Made by a program: the position numbers and the translations under genes. A stretch of DNA of 64,000 nt from UBA4644 sp964646225 (lineage in GTDB: Bacteria; Bacillota; Clostridia; Oscillospirales; Butyricicoccaceae). The notes under the pieces are model-generated. The model was not told the origin of the DNA and ran no database searches. It saw only the letters and a list, made by a program, of their open reading frames with translations. Location of the stretch: contig CAZYAD010000002.1 in NCBI GenBank assembly GCA_964646225.1, positions 15,418-79,417 on the forward strand, given 5' to 3'. The first letter of the stretch is position 1; each line of letters begins with the position of its first letter. Below, one piece after another: positions 47,071 to 56,541 of this stretch.

Positions 47071-48399
47071 TCAGCTGCCGGAGACCATCAGGCCCTTCAG
47101 CAGAAGGGAGGGAGCGGCCACCACGCTGCCCTGGGGGATGCCAAGCCACAGGTCGGAGCCCACGGCCTGCACCTCCTTCAGCAGGGTGAAGAAATTGCCC
47201 GCCACGGTGATCTGCTCTACCGGACGCAGGGCGCCGTCCTTTTGCAGCCAGCCGCCGGCCAGCAGAGAAAAGTCACCGGAGATGGGATCCAGACCGGCGT
47301 GCAGGCCGGAAATATCCCGGATCACCAGACCGTCGCCCAGCTGCGCCAGCAGCTGCTCATAGCTGCATTCGCCGGGCTCGATGAAGAAGTTGGAGGGGGC
47401 CACGCCCACGGGAGAGGCCGTGGAGGCCCGGCCGCCGTTGGAGGTGGAGGCACAGCCGGCCTTTGCGGCGGTCTTCAGATTGTGCAGCAGAGTGCGCAGC
47501 ACGCCGTTTTCCACCACCTGGGTGCGAACCGAGGGCACGCCCTCGTCGTCAAAGGGGCGGGGATTGGCCGCCAGCAGGGGATCGTCCACCATGCTGACGC
47601 AGGGAGCGGCGATGGTCTGGCCCACCTTGTCCGCCAGCAGGGAAAGGCCCTTTTGGGCGGCCTCGCCGGAGAACAGGGAGAAGAAGCCGCCCAACAGGTC
47701 GGCTGCGGCGTGCTTTTCCAGCAGCACGGGATATTCGCCGGAGGGAACGGTGGAGGCACCGAATTTGCGGGCGGCATCGGCAGCAGCCTCGCGGGCGCAG
47801 CCGTCCAGATCAAACACATCCTTCCCGGTGCGGAAGGCGATGCCGTCCTGCATCTTCTCCCCCTCGGTGAGCACGGGGCTGGTATAGCACAGGGAGATGC
47901 CCTCATCCCGGCTGGCCCGCAGGCCCAGGGTGTTGGCGATATAGGTCTGGCCGGCGGTAAAGGTCACCTGATTGCCCGCCACGCGGGAGGCACGGGGATC
48001 GGCGGCCAGCGCCTTTTTCTCCAGCTCCATGGCCAGCTCGATGCGCTGCGCGTCGCTCATGTCGGAGAGGGGGCTTTCCGGCCGGACAACGGAGGGGTAC
48101 TCCGCCGGGCCCTGCATGGGGTGAACATCGGTGCTCTCAGTGGCGCGGGCATTGTCCATAGCCCGCTCTACCAGCGCCTCGGGCTCCTCCAACAGCTCGG
48201 TATAGGCATAGCCGTTTTTGCCCTCCAGATCCACACGGATGGACAGGCCCAGACTGCGGCTGACGCTGTAGCTGTCGATCTTCTGCTCCATGACCTCCAC
48301 CGAGAACTCCTGCCCCTCCTGGGCATAGACCTCGGCGGCGGCGCAGCCCTTTTCCAGTGCGCAGGCCAGCAGTGCGTCGCGATAAGCTTCGTAAGTCAT
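47071..48399 (-). CDS. tldE: TldE/PmbA-type peptidase subunit
   Basis: The 442-residue partner of TldD in the TldD/E protease, known from microcin and other modified-peptide processing. It shares the TldD/PmbA fold but, as expected for TldE, has no HExxxH zinc motif. Characteristic segments are SRSLGLSIRVDLEGKNGYAYT and GGRASTASPVGVAPSNFF. ATG 48399 follows GGGAGGTGCCTTATA and is 1 nt after the tldD stop. The physiological substrate in this organism is unknown. Confidence 0.92.
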   Translation of the reverse strand: MTYEAYRDALLACALEKGCAAAEVYAQEGQEFSVEVMEQKIDSYSVSRSLGLSIRVDLEGKNGYAYTELLEEPEALVERAMDNARATESTDVHPMQGPAEYPSVVRPESPLSDMSDAQRIELAMELEKKALAADPRASRVAGNQVTFTAGQTYIANTLGLRASRDEGISLCYTSPVLTEGEKMQDGIAFRTGKDVFDLDGCAREAAADAARKFGASTVPSGEYPVLLEKHAAADLLGGFFSLFSGEAAQKGLSLLADKVGQTIAAPCVSMVDDPLLAANPRPFDDEGVPSVRTQVVENGVLRTLLHNLKTAAKAGCASTSNGGRASTASPVGVAPSNFFIEPGECSYEQLLAQLGDGLVIRDISGLHAGLDPISGDFSLLAGGWLQKDGALRPVEQITVAGNFFTLLKEVQAVGSDLWLGIPQGSVVAAPSLLLKGLMVSGS

Positions 48400-48400
48400 A

Positions 48401-49786
48401 TTATAAGGCACCTCCCTTGCCGCCAACGATGATGGAAGAAACACGGATGCGGGGCTGGCCCACATTGGTGGGCACGCTGCCCGACATGGAGCCGCACATA
48501 CCCGGGGCCATCCACATCTCCCGGCCCACCCGGTCGATGTTCATCAGCACCTCGTGGCCCTTGCCGATCAGGGTGGCACCGCGCACGGGGCAGAGGATCC
48601 TGCCGTCCTTCACCCAGTAGCCCTCGTCCACGGCAAAGTTGAACTCGCCGGTGAGGGGATTGACGCTGCCGCCGCCCATGGAGGCCGCGAACAGGCCCTC
48701 GCCCATGGTGCGGAGCATCTCCTCCGGGTCGTCCTGACCGGGGGCGATGAAGGTGTTGGTCATGCGGGAGGTGGGGGCAAAGGTATAATCCTGACGGCGG
48801 GAGGAGCCGGTGGACTCCATGCCCATCCTGCGGCCGCCCAGCAGGTCTACCATGTAGCTTTTCAGGATGCCGTTTTCGATGAGCACCCGGCGGCGGGAGG
48901 GGGTACCCTCGTCGTCCACGCCGATGGAGCCCCATTCGCCGGGGAGGATGCCGTCATCCACCGCAGTGACGCAGGAGGCGGCGATCTGCTGCCCCAGCTT
49001 TCCGCAGAAGACGCTGTTGCCCCGGGAGACCGAGGTGGCCTCCAGCGAATGGCCGCAGGCCTCGTGGAAGATGACGCCGCCGAAGCCGCCATCGATCACC
49101 ACCGGGAAGACACCGGCGGGGCAATCCTTGGCGTGGAGCATGGTGACGGCGCTTTTGGCCGCCTGCAGGCCCAGCTGGGCGGGATCCACGGTGTCGAACA
49201 GCTCGTAGCCGCAGCCACGGCCGGGACTGCGGCGGCCGGTCTGGGCCTGGGTACCGTCAGAGGCCACGGCCTGGATGACGATCCGGGTGCGGGGGCGGCG
49301 GTCATAGGCAAACACGCCCTCGGAATTGCAGATCAGCACACGCTGATCCACATCCATCAGGCTGGCGATGGTCTGGGTGATCTCCGGAGAATGGGATTTG
49401 GCGGCGGAGGAGGCCTGACGCAGCCAGGCCACGCGGCGGTCATTGTTCACCTGTGCGGCGGGCAAAACGGGCGCTTTGCGGCAGTCGGTGACCGAAAAGG
49501 GCTGCACATCGTGCCGGCCCTCGCCATCGATGGCGGCAGCGGCCGCCCGGGCAGTGGCCAGCAGGGCCTGCTCCGAGGTGTCGGCGGTGTAGGCGTAAGC
49601 ATAGCGGGTACCCTTCAGCACCCGGACGCCCGCCCCGTGGCGGCGGACGAAGGCGGCATTTTCCACCGTGCCGCCCATCATGGAAACGGTATTGCTCTCG
49701 GTGTCCTCCAGAAACAGCTCGGAGAAATCGCCGCCGGTTTCCAGCGCGGCAGCCAGCACCGAGGAAGCAAGCGTTTGTGAGATCAT
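48401..49786 (-). CDS. tldD: TldD-type metallopeptidase subunit
   Basis: The 461-residue catalytic subunit carries the zinc motif H241-E-A-C-G-H246 (HExxxH) within GGVIFHEACGHSLEA, and a third ligand region in the Gly/Cys-rich C-terminus (APGMCGSMSG). The ATG at 49786 has AGGAGG 11 nt upstream; the longer open frame is non-coding. It degrades unstructured peptides inside a TldD-TldE heterodimer. No ribosomal-peptide biosynthesis genes are near, so a general proteolytic role is likely. Confidence 0.94.
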   Translation of the reverse strand: MISQTLASSVLAAALETGGDFSELFLEDTESNTVSMMGGTVENAAFVRRHGAGVRVLKGTRYAYAYTADTSEQALLATARAAAAAIDGEGRHDVQPFSVTDCRKAPVLPAAQVNNDRRVAWLRQASSAAKSHSPEITQTIASLMDVDQRVLICNSEGVFAYDRRPRTRIVIQAVASDGTQAQTGRRSPGRGCGYELFDTVDPAQLGLQAAKSAVTMLHAKDCPAGVFPVVIDGGFGGVIFHEACGHSLEATSVSRGNSVFCGKLGQQIAASCVTAVDDGILPGEWGSIGVDDEGTPSRRRVLIENGILKSYMVDLLGGRRMGMESTGSSRRQDYTFAPTSRMTNTFIAPGQDDPEEMLRTMGEGLFAASMGGGSVNPLTGEFNFAVDEGYWVKDGRILCPVRGATLIGKGHEVLMNIDRVGREMWMAPGMCGSMSGSVPTNVGQPRIRVSSIIVGGKGGAL

Positions 49787-49935
49787 AGGTTCTTGCACCT
49801 CCTGTGAGAATTTCTTGCAAAGAAAGGGGTTCTTTTCTATAATGGGATTATAACAGACATCCGGGTAAAGCACAAGCAGCCCGGGAGAAAATACCGTCCG
49901 GGCCACGCCCGGCGCATCAGGAAAGGAGCCTGACC

Positions 49936-50562
49936 ATGCTGAAGCTGACTTATTTCGGTCACGCCTGCTTTGCACTGGAGGCCGAGGGCTATCGGGTGCT
50001 GATGGATCCCTATACCCCCGGCTATGTCCCCGGGCTGGGGCGGCTGACCATCTCTGCCAACCGGGTGCTGTGCAGCCATGACCACGCCGATCACAACTGG
50101 GCGGAGGGCATCCCCATGCCGCTGAATCTGATCCCGGAGCCCTTTACCGTCCGGGCAATTCCCTGCTTTCACGATGACCGGAAGGGGGCGCTGCGGGGGC
50201 CGAACATCATCCATGTGCTGGAATATCAGGGCATCCGGGTGGCGCACTTCGGCGACCTGGGGCATGGGCTGGACGAGGCGGCCATCGACGAACTGGGAGA
50301 GCTGGAGGCGGCGCTGCTGCCGGTGGGCGGCACCTATACGATCGATCATCGTCAGGCCGCCGAGCTGGCCGACCGGCTGCGGGTCAGGACGGTCATCCCC
50401 ATGCATTACCGGCGGGGAAGCATGGGCTTTGCCGAATTGCAGTGCCTGCGGGAGTTTCTGGCGCTGCGGCCCGGCTTCCGGGAGCTTTCCGGCAGCACGC
50501 TGGAGCTCACCAGCCACATGCCCCGCGAGACCCTTGTGATGCAGCCGTGGCGGCAGGAATAA
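49936..50562 (+). CDS. MBL-fold metal-dependent hydrolase (UlaG-like)
   Basis: The 208-residue metallo-beta-lactamase fold protein begins LTYFGHACFALE, contains the metal-binding SHDHADH (about residues 47-53), FHDDRKGALRGPN, HFGDLGH and IPMHYR, in the order of UlaG/YfiZ-type L-ascorbate-6-P lactonase relatives and RNase-Z-like hydrolases. The substrate is unknown. AGGAGCCTGACC precedes the ATG. It stands alone, divergent from tldD. Confidence 0.9.
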   Translation: MLKLTYFGHACFALEAEGYRVLMDPYTPGYVPGLGRLTISANRVLCSHDHADHNWAEGIPMPLNLIPEPFTVRAIPCFHDDRKGALRGPNIIHVLEYQGIRVAHFGDLGHGLDEAAIDELGELEAALLPVGGTYTIDHRQAAELADRLRVRTVIPMHYRRGSMGFAELQCLREFLALRPGFRELSGSTLELTSHMPRETLVMQPWRQE

Positions 50563-50566
50563 GCGC

Positions 50567-50602
50567 AAAAGGGAGCGTATCCCCATGGATACGCTCCCTT
50601 TT
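50567..50602. terminator. Bidirectional intrinsic terminator
   Basis: AAAAGGGAGCGTATCC / GGATACGCTCCCTTTT with a CCAT loop between converging genes. The stem core GAGCGTATCC is also used by the terminator at 10343. Confidence 0.92.
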
Positions 50603-50630
50603 TGTGTACAGAAGGGGGAGGCGGGGCGGG

Positions 50631-52010
50631 TTATTCCAGACCCTCGTTTTCCTCGCTGTAATCAACGCCGCCGTTCTTTTTGCGGAAATAGAAGTAGAAG
50701 GGCACGCACAGAAGGGGGATCAGGAAGCCGATGATGGAGCCGCGGAAATCGGACACCAGATTGTTGATCAGCAGCACGGTGAAGCACAGGATGGTGACGA
50801 TCACCGTGGGAATGCCGCCCCAGACCTTATAGGGCCGCTCCAGATCGGGGTATTTCCGGCGGAAGATCAGCACCGCAATGATGGCCAGCAGGTTCAGCAG
50901 GGCGCTGGTGGTGACCAGAAGGTCGGTGAGGGATTGCAGATCGTTGAAGATCACCAGCACAATGGCGATGCCGGAGGACCAGAGCATGGAGACCTGGGGT
51001 ACGCCGTTTTTGTTCAGGGTGCCGAAGGACTTCCAGAAATAGCCGCCCTTTGCCATGGCGTAATAGGTGCGGGGGAAGACCAGGCAGTCGCCGTTGACCG
51101 TGCCGATGATGCCCACGCACATACCGATCATCACGATCCATTTGCCAAAGCTGCCCATTACGCGGAAGGCGGTCTCCTTGCCCAGGTAGATGGAGCCGCC
51201 GGCGATCATCTCGTTGATCTCCGCACCGGGGATGACCCGGTAGATGGCAAAGTTGAACAGAGTATAGACCAGGGTGATAAAGCCCATGGACAGGATGATG
51301 GCCAGCGGCAGGTCGCGCCGGGGGCGCTTCATCTCGCCGGCGACGGTGTTCAGGTTGGTCCAGCCCTCATAGGCCCACAGGGAGGCGAAGGTGGCAAAGC
51401 CGATGACCTTGATGCAGTTGGAGATGGACAGATCGCCGCCCATGGCCGGGGCGACGGACAGATCCACTGGCTGTCTGCCGAAGCACACGCCCAGGAAGAT
51501 CACCAGGATCAGGGGAATGACCCGCACCACCATGGTAAAGCTCTGGAAGCGGGAGGCACCCTTGACGCCCCGCAGGTTGAACCAGGTGAAAAACAGGATC
51601 AGGGCGATGGCGATGACCTTGGTCCACAGGTCATTCAGGGCGAATTCCTCCTGAAAGGGGATGACCGCCGCCATGGCCAGCGAGGCGATGGAGCCGGAGG
51701 CCGTCAGCAGGAAGCCGCTGAAGCCGTTGATAAAGCCGACGCAGGGGTGATACGCGCGGGAAAGGTAGGTGGTCATGCCGCCCTGGACGGGCATTTCTGC
51801 CCCCAGCTCGGCAAAGCACAGACCGCCCAGAATAGAGACCAGACCGCCGATGATCCAGCACAGCAGGGCTGCGCCCTGGGTCATGTTGGTGCGCTCCAGA
51901 ACATAGCTGCCCAGATAATAAATACCTGAGCCGATGGTCATGCCGGCCACCAGGCTGACGCCGCCGAAGACGCCAATTTCCTTGCGAAGCTTGCCTTCTT
52001 GCTTTTTCAT
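50631..52010 (-). CDS. APC-family amino acid permease
   Basis: The 459-residue protein has 12 hydrophobic segments. The APC fold is shown by the N-terminal GVFGGVSLVAGMTIGSGIYYLGSYV (unwound helix 1, G-S/T-G motif), then ELGAEMPVQGGMTTYLSRAYHP and FASLWAYEGWTN in helix 6. It resembles LAT/YkbA-type transporters (serine/threonine or neutral amino acid exchange), though specificity cannot be assigned. GGAGTGAAACC precedes the start. Confidence 0.9.
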   Translation of the reverse strand: MKKQEGKLRKEIGVFGGVSLVAGMTIGSGIYYLGSYVLERTNMTQGAALLCWIIGGLVSILGGLCFAELGAEMPVQGGMTTYLSRAYHPCVGFINGFSGFLLTASGSIASLAMAAVIPFQEEFALNDLWTKVIAIALILFFTWFNLRGVKGASRFQSFTMVVRVIPLILVIFLGVCFGRQPVDLSVAPAMGGDLSISNCIKVIGFATFASLWAYEGWTNLNTVAGEMKRPRRDLPLAIILSMGFITLVYTLFNFAIYRVIPGAEINEMIAGGSIYLGKETAFRVMGSFGKWIVMIGMCVGIIGTVNGDCLVFPRTYYAMAKGGYFWKSFGTLNKNGVPQVSMLWSSGIAIVLVIFNDLQSLTDLLVTTSALLNLLAIIAVLIFRRKYPDLERPYKVWGGIPTVIVTILCFTVLLINNLVSDFRGSIIGFLIPLLCVPFYFYFRKKNGGVDYSEENEGLE

Positions 52011-52350
52011 GGTTTCACTCCTTTATGTATGATGAATGGAACTGCCGTGTTGCAGTCTATTCGCAGGAGGGGGAGAGTATGCGGGGAAGGGGGCGATGGC
52101 TGCCGAAAGAGGCTTTGTTCACCGCGGAATGGTTTCTGCATATGGATATTATCTTTTCATTACCGTAGCATGAATTGTAAAAAAATACAAGCTGGGAAAA
52201 TGAACAAAATCCCGGCTGGTTTTTTGTACAGATTCAACAAAGCAGCGGTTTTTGTATGCGGGGGAACAGCAGGGGCTGCGGCCCCCTGGGGCTCTGCACC
52301 AGACCCCGCAGGGGGAGAAGGATCAAGCAGGAGCTGTGCTGACGGAGGCA
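52011..52350. other. Gene-free region upstream of the permease
   Basis: I see no gene here. On the minus strand TTGTAT (52185-52190) and TACGGT (52162-52167) with 17-nt spacing are a possible permease promoter. TTGTA-A6-TACAA (52175-52190) is a short palindrome overlapping it. The segment 52255-52340 is GC-rich, hairpin-prone sequence of the intergenic type. Confidence 0.45.
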
Positions 52351-52380
52351 AAAAAGACCGACCCGGAGGTCGGTCTTTTT
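52351..52380 (-). terminator. Terminator of the M42 peptidase operon
   Basis: AAAAAGACCGACC / GGTCGGTCTTTTT with a 4-nt loop, directly downstream of the last M42 gene on the minus strand. Confidence 0.9.
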
Positions 52381-52400
52381 GTGGTGCTTTTGTGACGGGC

Positions 52401-53426
52401 TCAGAGGGGCTTTTCGGCGGCGGCGGCCACCAGCGCGGCAGCCTGCTCCACATCGCGGAGGGAGACGATCTCGCCGGGGGTGTGGATGTTACGGCAGGGG
52501 ATGGAGATGCAGCCGGAAAGGATGCCTTCGCGGGTCTTCTGCACGGCGGCGGTATCGGTGCCGCCGGCCAGCAGGATTTCATCCTGCCAGACGATGCCGG
52601 CGCTGCGGGCGGCATCGCGCAGATGCTCCACCGCCTGACGGTCGCATTCCACGCTGGAATCCTTGAGCTTGATGGTGGGGCCGCAGCCCAGAGAGACCTG
52701 CATCCGCTGGCCTTCCTGCTCGCCGGGGGTATCGCCGGTGGCGGTGACATCCAGGGCGATGGCCAGGTCGGGGCGAACCTCCCACGCGGCGGGCTTTGCG
52801 CCCCGGAGGCCCACCTCCTCCTGCACCGAGAAGACGAAGGTCAGGTCGTTTTGAAGGTGCGACTCCTTCAGCTGCTCCATGGCTTGCAGCAGGGCGATGC
52901 AGGCCGAAAGATCGTCGGCGTAGGGGGTGAGCAGCCGGTCCTCTGCCACAGGCTGGGGCTGGGCGTCAAAGACGGCCACCGAGCCGATGGGGGCCTTTTC
53001 CTCGGCCTCCTCACGGGAGGCGGCGCCGATATCGATGTACAGGTCATGGATGTCGGTGTCCTGCCAGCCGTGGCGGGTCACATCGGCGGAGGCATCGGCA
53101 AAGATCGCGCCGCAGGCGCCGCTTTCCAGCCGGACGGAGGCGCCGATCAGGCCGGAGGGGGTGTGGCCGCCGATGGGCTCGAAGCGGAGGAAGCCGTTGT
53201 CATCCACAAAGGTGATGAGGAAGCCGATCACATCCATATGGGCCACGAACATGAGCTTTTTTCCCGGGCCTTTTTTATGGCAGTACAGGTTGCCGATGGC
53301 GTCCCGATGGGTCTCGTCCACCAGCGGGCGGGCCAGCGACTCCAGCAGGGCGGCCTGGGGCGCCTCGAAGCCGGAGGGCAGGGCGGCAGACACCAGCTGC
53401 CGCTGCAGTTTCAAGATATGTTCCAT
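52401..53426 (-). CDS. M42 family metallopeptidase (copy 1 of 4)
   Basis: The 341-residue protein is a tetrahedral/dodecameric aminopeptidase of the M42 (glutamyl aminopeptidase/FrvX/TET) family. Metal and catalytic residues are visible in FVAHMDVIGF (His, Asp), YADDLSACIA (bridging Asp), QEEVGLRGAKPA (catalytic Glu and ligand), VTATGD and AGGTDTAAV, with a late IPCRNIHTPGE His. The bridging segment reads ADDL rather than the usual DDR. It is closest to copy 2 upstream (both have CHKKGPGK before AHMDVIGF), pointing to a tandem duplication. It is the last gene of the cluster. Confidence 0.92.
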   Translation of the reverse strand: MEHILKLQRQLVSAALPSGFEAPQAALLESLARPLVDETHRDAIGNLYCHKKGPGKKLMFVAHMDVIGFLITFVDDNGFLRFEPIGGHTPSGLIGASVRLESGACGAIFADASADVTRHGWQDTDIHDLYIDIGAASREEAEEKAPIGSVAVFDAQPQPVAEDRLLTPYADDLSACIALLQAMEQLKESHLQNDLTFVFSVQEEVGLRGAKPAAWEVRPDLAIALDVTATGDTPGEQEGQRMQVSLGCGPTIKLKDSSVECDRQAVEHLRDAARSAGIVWQDEILLAGGTDTAAVQKTREGILSGCISIPCRNIHTPGEIVSLRDVEQAAALVAAAAEKPL

Positions 53427-53438
53427 GAGGTACCCTCC

Positions 53439-54452
53439 TTACTGTTTCAAAAAGGCTGTCAGCAGGGCGGCAGCCTGCTCCACATCCCGCCAGTCATAAA
53501 GCTCTGCGGGAGAGTGGATGTAGCGGGTGGGGATGGACAGGCAGGTGGCGGCAGTATCCGGCCCGGCCAGCTGCATGGCGGAGGTATCGGTGCCGCCGGC
53601 CAGCATGATCTCGTCCTGCCAGGTCAGCTCGGCCTGCTCGGCCGCCTGCCGCAGGGCGCGGTTGAGGGCGGGAGAGGAGATGACGCTGCTGTCCTTGATC
53701 TTGATGGCGGGGCCGCGGCCCAGGCGGATCACCCGGTTTTTGTTGTCCCACATGGGGGTGTCGTCGGCGTCGCACACATCGCAGGCAATGGCGAGGTCGG
53801 GGCGGATCCCCAGGGCGGCGGTGCGTGCGCCCCGGAGGCCTACCTCCTCCTGAGCGGAGAAGACGAAGTACACATCGTAGGGGCTTTCCTCCAGCTGCTC
53901 CATGGCCAGCAGGAGGGTGATGCAGCCGGTAAGATCATCGGCATAGGGGCCGACGATGCGGTAGGGGCCGGCGGCGCGGGGCTCGCCCTCGAACATCGCC
54001 GGGTCGCCCAGTTTTACCAGCTTTTCGGCCTGCTCCCGGGTGGAAGCGCCGATGTCCACATAAAGATCCTCCATGCGGATGGACGACCAGCTGCCGCTGA
54101 AGGTCTTTGCCCGCTCCCGGGGGCGCAGGATGCCCCGCAGGCCGCCGGGGAAGCGGAGGCGGGCGTTGATGACCTCGGCGGGGTCGTGCCAGCCCAGATT
54201 GGTCACCGACAGGCAGCCGCGGTCATCGATGCCGGTGACCAGAAAGCCGATGACATCCATGTGGGCGCACAGCATCACACGCTTGCCGGGGCCCTTTTTA
54301 TGACAGATCAGATTGCCCAGTGCGTCGGTGGTGATCTCGTCCACCAGGGGCGCGGCCAGCTCCCGCAGAACGGCGGCAGCGCCCTCCTGCTCAAAGCCGG
54401 AGGGACGGGCGGCGGCCGCCAGCAGCTGATGCAGCTGTAAAACCTCAAACAT
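53439..54452 (-). CDS. M42 family metallopeptidase (copy 2 of 4)
   Basis: The 337-residue paralogue has CAHMDVIGF, YADDLTGCITL, SAQEEVGLRGARTAA, CDVCDAD and AGGTDTSAM, all M42 ligands, and a late IPTRYIHSPAEL. Like copy 1 it has ADDL at the bridging Asp. ATG 54452 is within the end of copy 3 (8-nt overlap), and it ends 12 nt before copy 1, so translation is coupled. These enzymes trim N-terminal residues from cytoplasmic peptides; residue preference is unknown. Confidence 0.92.
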   Translation of the reverse strand: MFEVLQLHQLLAAAARPSGFEQEGAAAVLRELAAPLVDEITTDALGNLICHKKGPGKRVMLCAHMDVIGFLVTGIDDRGCLSVTNLGWHDPAEVINARLRFPGGLRGILRPRERAKTFSGSWSSIRMEDLYVDIGASTREQAEKLVKLGDPAMFEGEPRAAGPYRIVGPYADDLTGCITLLLAMEQLEESPYDVYFVFSAQEEVGLRGARTAALGIRPDLAIACDVCDADDTPMWDNKNRVIRLGRGPAIKIKDSSVISSPALNRALRQAAEQAELTWQDEIMLAGGTDTSAMQLAGPDTAATCLSIPTRYIHSPAELYDWRDVEQAAALLTAFLKQ

Positions 54453-55473
54453 CCAGTTCACCTGCTTCCTCAATGACGATGCGCGCCAGCTTTTTGACTT
54501 CCTCCAGATCGGGGAGATAGGCCACATTGCAGGCGCAGTGGATATAACGGACGGGGGCAGCCAGGCCAAAGGCGATGGCGGCCGAGCCGCAGGTGGTACC
54601 TACCCGGGCATCGGTGCCGCCGTTGGCGCTCTTGCGGTATTGCCATTTGACGCCCAGCTCATCGGCGCGGGCCAGCACCTTCCGGCGGAAGGGACGGTGA
54701 TAGATCGTGCCCTTGTCCATCAGGGAGACCACGGCACCCTGGCGCTGGGCGCAGGACTGCTTGTGCGGGGGGATCTCGGGCATATCGGCGGCGGTGGTGC
54801 CCTCTATGGCCACCACACAGCCGGGGGCCACCCGCTGGGCGGCCACGGTAGCGCCCCGGGAGCCGATCTCCTCGGCCACCACAAAGGCGAAATAGGTATC
54901 GAATGGCAGCTCCTCACGCAGAAGCTCCAGCAGCACGGCGCAGCCGGCGCGGTCATCGATGGCCTTGGCCTTCAGGCAGTCTACGCCGAACTCCATGGGC
55001 TGACTGTCGAACATGGCGGGGTCGCCCCGCATCACCAGCGCTTCGGCCTGCTCCTTGGAGGTGCAGCCGATGTCGATGTACAGGCTGCCGATGCCGGGGG
55101 CCTCCTTCCGCTCCTCGGGGGTGGTCAGGTGGATGGCCTTGAGGGAGATGACACCGGGGAGCTTTTGCTCGCCTACGCGCATCCGGCGGCCGATGAGCAC
55201 CCGGGGGTCGATGCCGCCGGCGGGGGCCAGCTTGAGCATTCCATCGGAGGTGATATCCCGGACCAGGAAGCCCACCTCGTCCATATGGGCCAGCAGCAGC
55301 AGGGGGCGCTTACGGGGACGGGCACCCTTTTTGAACACGATGAGGTTGCCCACCGGATCCACCTCCATGGAGGTGGCATAAGGCTTTGCCTGCTCCGCGA
55401 TGAAACCACGCACCTCGTCCTCATAGCCGGGCACGCCGTCCAGCGCGCACAGCTGCTTTATCAGTTCCTTCAT
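54445..55473 (-). CDS. M42 family metallopeptidase (copy 3 of 4)
   Basis: The 342-residue paralogue has LLLAHMDEVGFLV, KAIDDRAGCAVLLEL (canonical DDR), VVAEEIGSRGATVAA, AIEGTTAADM and NGGTDARVG, then PVRYIHCACNV. It is the more typical form of the family compared with copies 1 and 2. It lies 2 nt after copy 4 and overlaps copy 2, consistent with one transcript from murD or from a promoter in the murD-M42 spacer. Confidence 0.92.
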   Translation of the reverse strand: MKELIKQLCALDGVPGYEDEVRGFIAEQAKPYATSMEVDPVGNLIVFKKGARPRKRPLLLLAHMDEVGFLVRDITSDGMLKLAPAGGIDPRVLIGRRMRVGEQKLPGVISLKAIHLTTPEERKEAPGIGSLYIDIGCTSKEQAEALVMRGDPAMFDSQPMEFGVDCLKAKAIDDRAGCAVLLELLREELPFDTYFAFVVAEEIGSRGATVAAQRVAPGCVVAIEGTTAADMPEIPPHKQSCAQRQGAVVSLMDKGTIYHRPFRRKVLARADELGVKWQYRKSANGGTDARVGTTCGSAAIAFGLAAPVRYIHCACNVAYLPDLEEVKKLARIVIEEAGELDV

Positions 55474-55475
55474 GA

Positions 55476-56507
55476 TTACAGCCTCCCATCAAAGCCTTCG
55501 ATAAAGGCGGCGATCAGCTTGCCGACGCTCTCCACATCGCTCATCCGCAGCATCTCCACCGGGGAGTGCATATATTTCAGCGGGAGAGACACCACCAGCG
55601 TGGTGACGCCACGGCCCTGCATCTGGATGGGCCAGGCGTTGGTGCCGCTGCCGGCGGGGGTGGCGGTGACCACATGGGGAATCTGCTTGGCGCGGGCCAC
55701 CTCGATCATCCGGCGGGCGAATTTCGGATTGGAATTGGAGCCCAGGGTGATGTCTGCGCCGTCGCCCAGCTTGCAGATCACATTGGGGGCATCATCGGTG
55801 CGGGCGTGGGTCACATCCACGGCGATGGCGAAATCGGGCTGGAGCTTGAATCCGGCGGTGATACCGCCGTTAAAGCCGGTCTCCTCCTTGGTGGTGGCGC
55901 TGAGGATCACATCCACCGCCAGTGGCTTGCCCCGGAGAAGCTCCAGGGTGTGCAGCAGACAGACCAGACAGGCGCGGTCATCAAAGGCCTTTCCGCACAG
56001 CGCACCGCCCTGAAGCTCGACGGCATCGTTGGCAAAGGCCATAAAGTCGCCCACCTTTACAGCCTCGGCGGCCTGCGGGCCAGTCATGCCGATGTCCACC
56101 ACCATTTCGGGGATGGGGACGGATTTTTTGCTGTCCCCCGCCTTTTGCAGATGAGGCGGAAGGGCGGCCACCACGCCCAGGATGGGGCCGTTTTGGGTGA
56201 GAACGGTGAGCTCGCTGCCCAGCAGCATCCGCTGGTCCACGCCGCCTATGGTGGTGAAGCGGAGGAAGCCCTCCCTGGTCACCTCGGTGACCAGAAAGCC
56301 GATCTGGTCGATGTGGGCGTCCAGCAGCAGGGTCTTTGCACCGGGAATGCCGCAGCTGCGGTAGCCGAAGACATTGCCGAAGTCGTCGATCTCCACCCGG
56401 TCGCACAAGGGCCGCATCAGGTCGGCTGCGATCCGGGCCACACGGTGCTCATCGCCAGAGACGCCGTAGGCCGCGGTCAGCGTTTTGATCTGTTCCATTA
56501 AGGTCAA
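55476..56507 (-). CDS. M42 family metallopeptidase (copy 4 of 4)
   Basis: The 343-residue paralogue shows LLLDAHIDQIGFLVTE, KAFDDRACLVCLLHTLEL, TTKEETGFNGGITAG, AVDVTHAR and GSGTNAWPI, then LPLKYMHSPVEM. Its GSGTNA replaces the GGTD of the others. The start may be TTG 56507, with AGGGGG 8 nt upstream, or ATG 56498 (MEQIKTL). It follows murD by 34 nt and heads the four-gene peptidase run. Confidence 0.9.
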   Translation of the reverse strand: MTLMEQIKTLTAAYGVSGDEHRVARIAADLMRPLCDRVEIDDFGNVFGYRSCGIPGAKTLLLDAHIDQIGFLVTEVTREGFLRFTTIGGVDQRMLLGSELTVLTQNGPILGVVAALPPHLQKAGDSKKSVPIPEMVVDIGMTGPQAAEAVKVGDFMAFANDAVELQGGALCGKAFDDRACLVCLLHTLELLRGKPLAVDVILSATTKEETGFNGGITAGFKLQPDFAIAVDVTHARTDDAPNVICKLGDGADITLGSNSNPKFARRMIEVARAKQIPHVVTATPAGSGTNAWPIQMQGRGVTTLVVSLPLKYMHSPVEMLRMSDVESVGKLIAAFIEGFDGRL

Positions 56508-56541
56508 ATGTAATACCCCCTGTTATAAATCTATTTTAAGT

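Noticed and set aside
10343..50602. Near-identical terminator stems at 10343 and 50567 (shared GAGCGTATCC) as members of a repeat family.
   Set aside because: Similarity is limited to the stem; the flanks differ, so it may be coincidental or gene-end convergence and is not enough to call a repeat.
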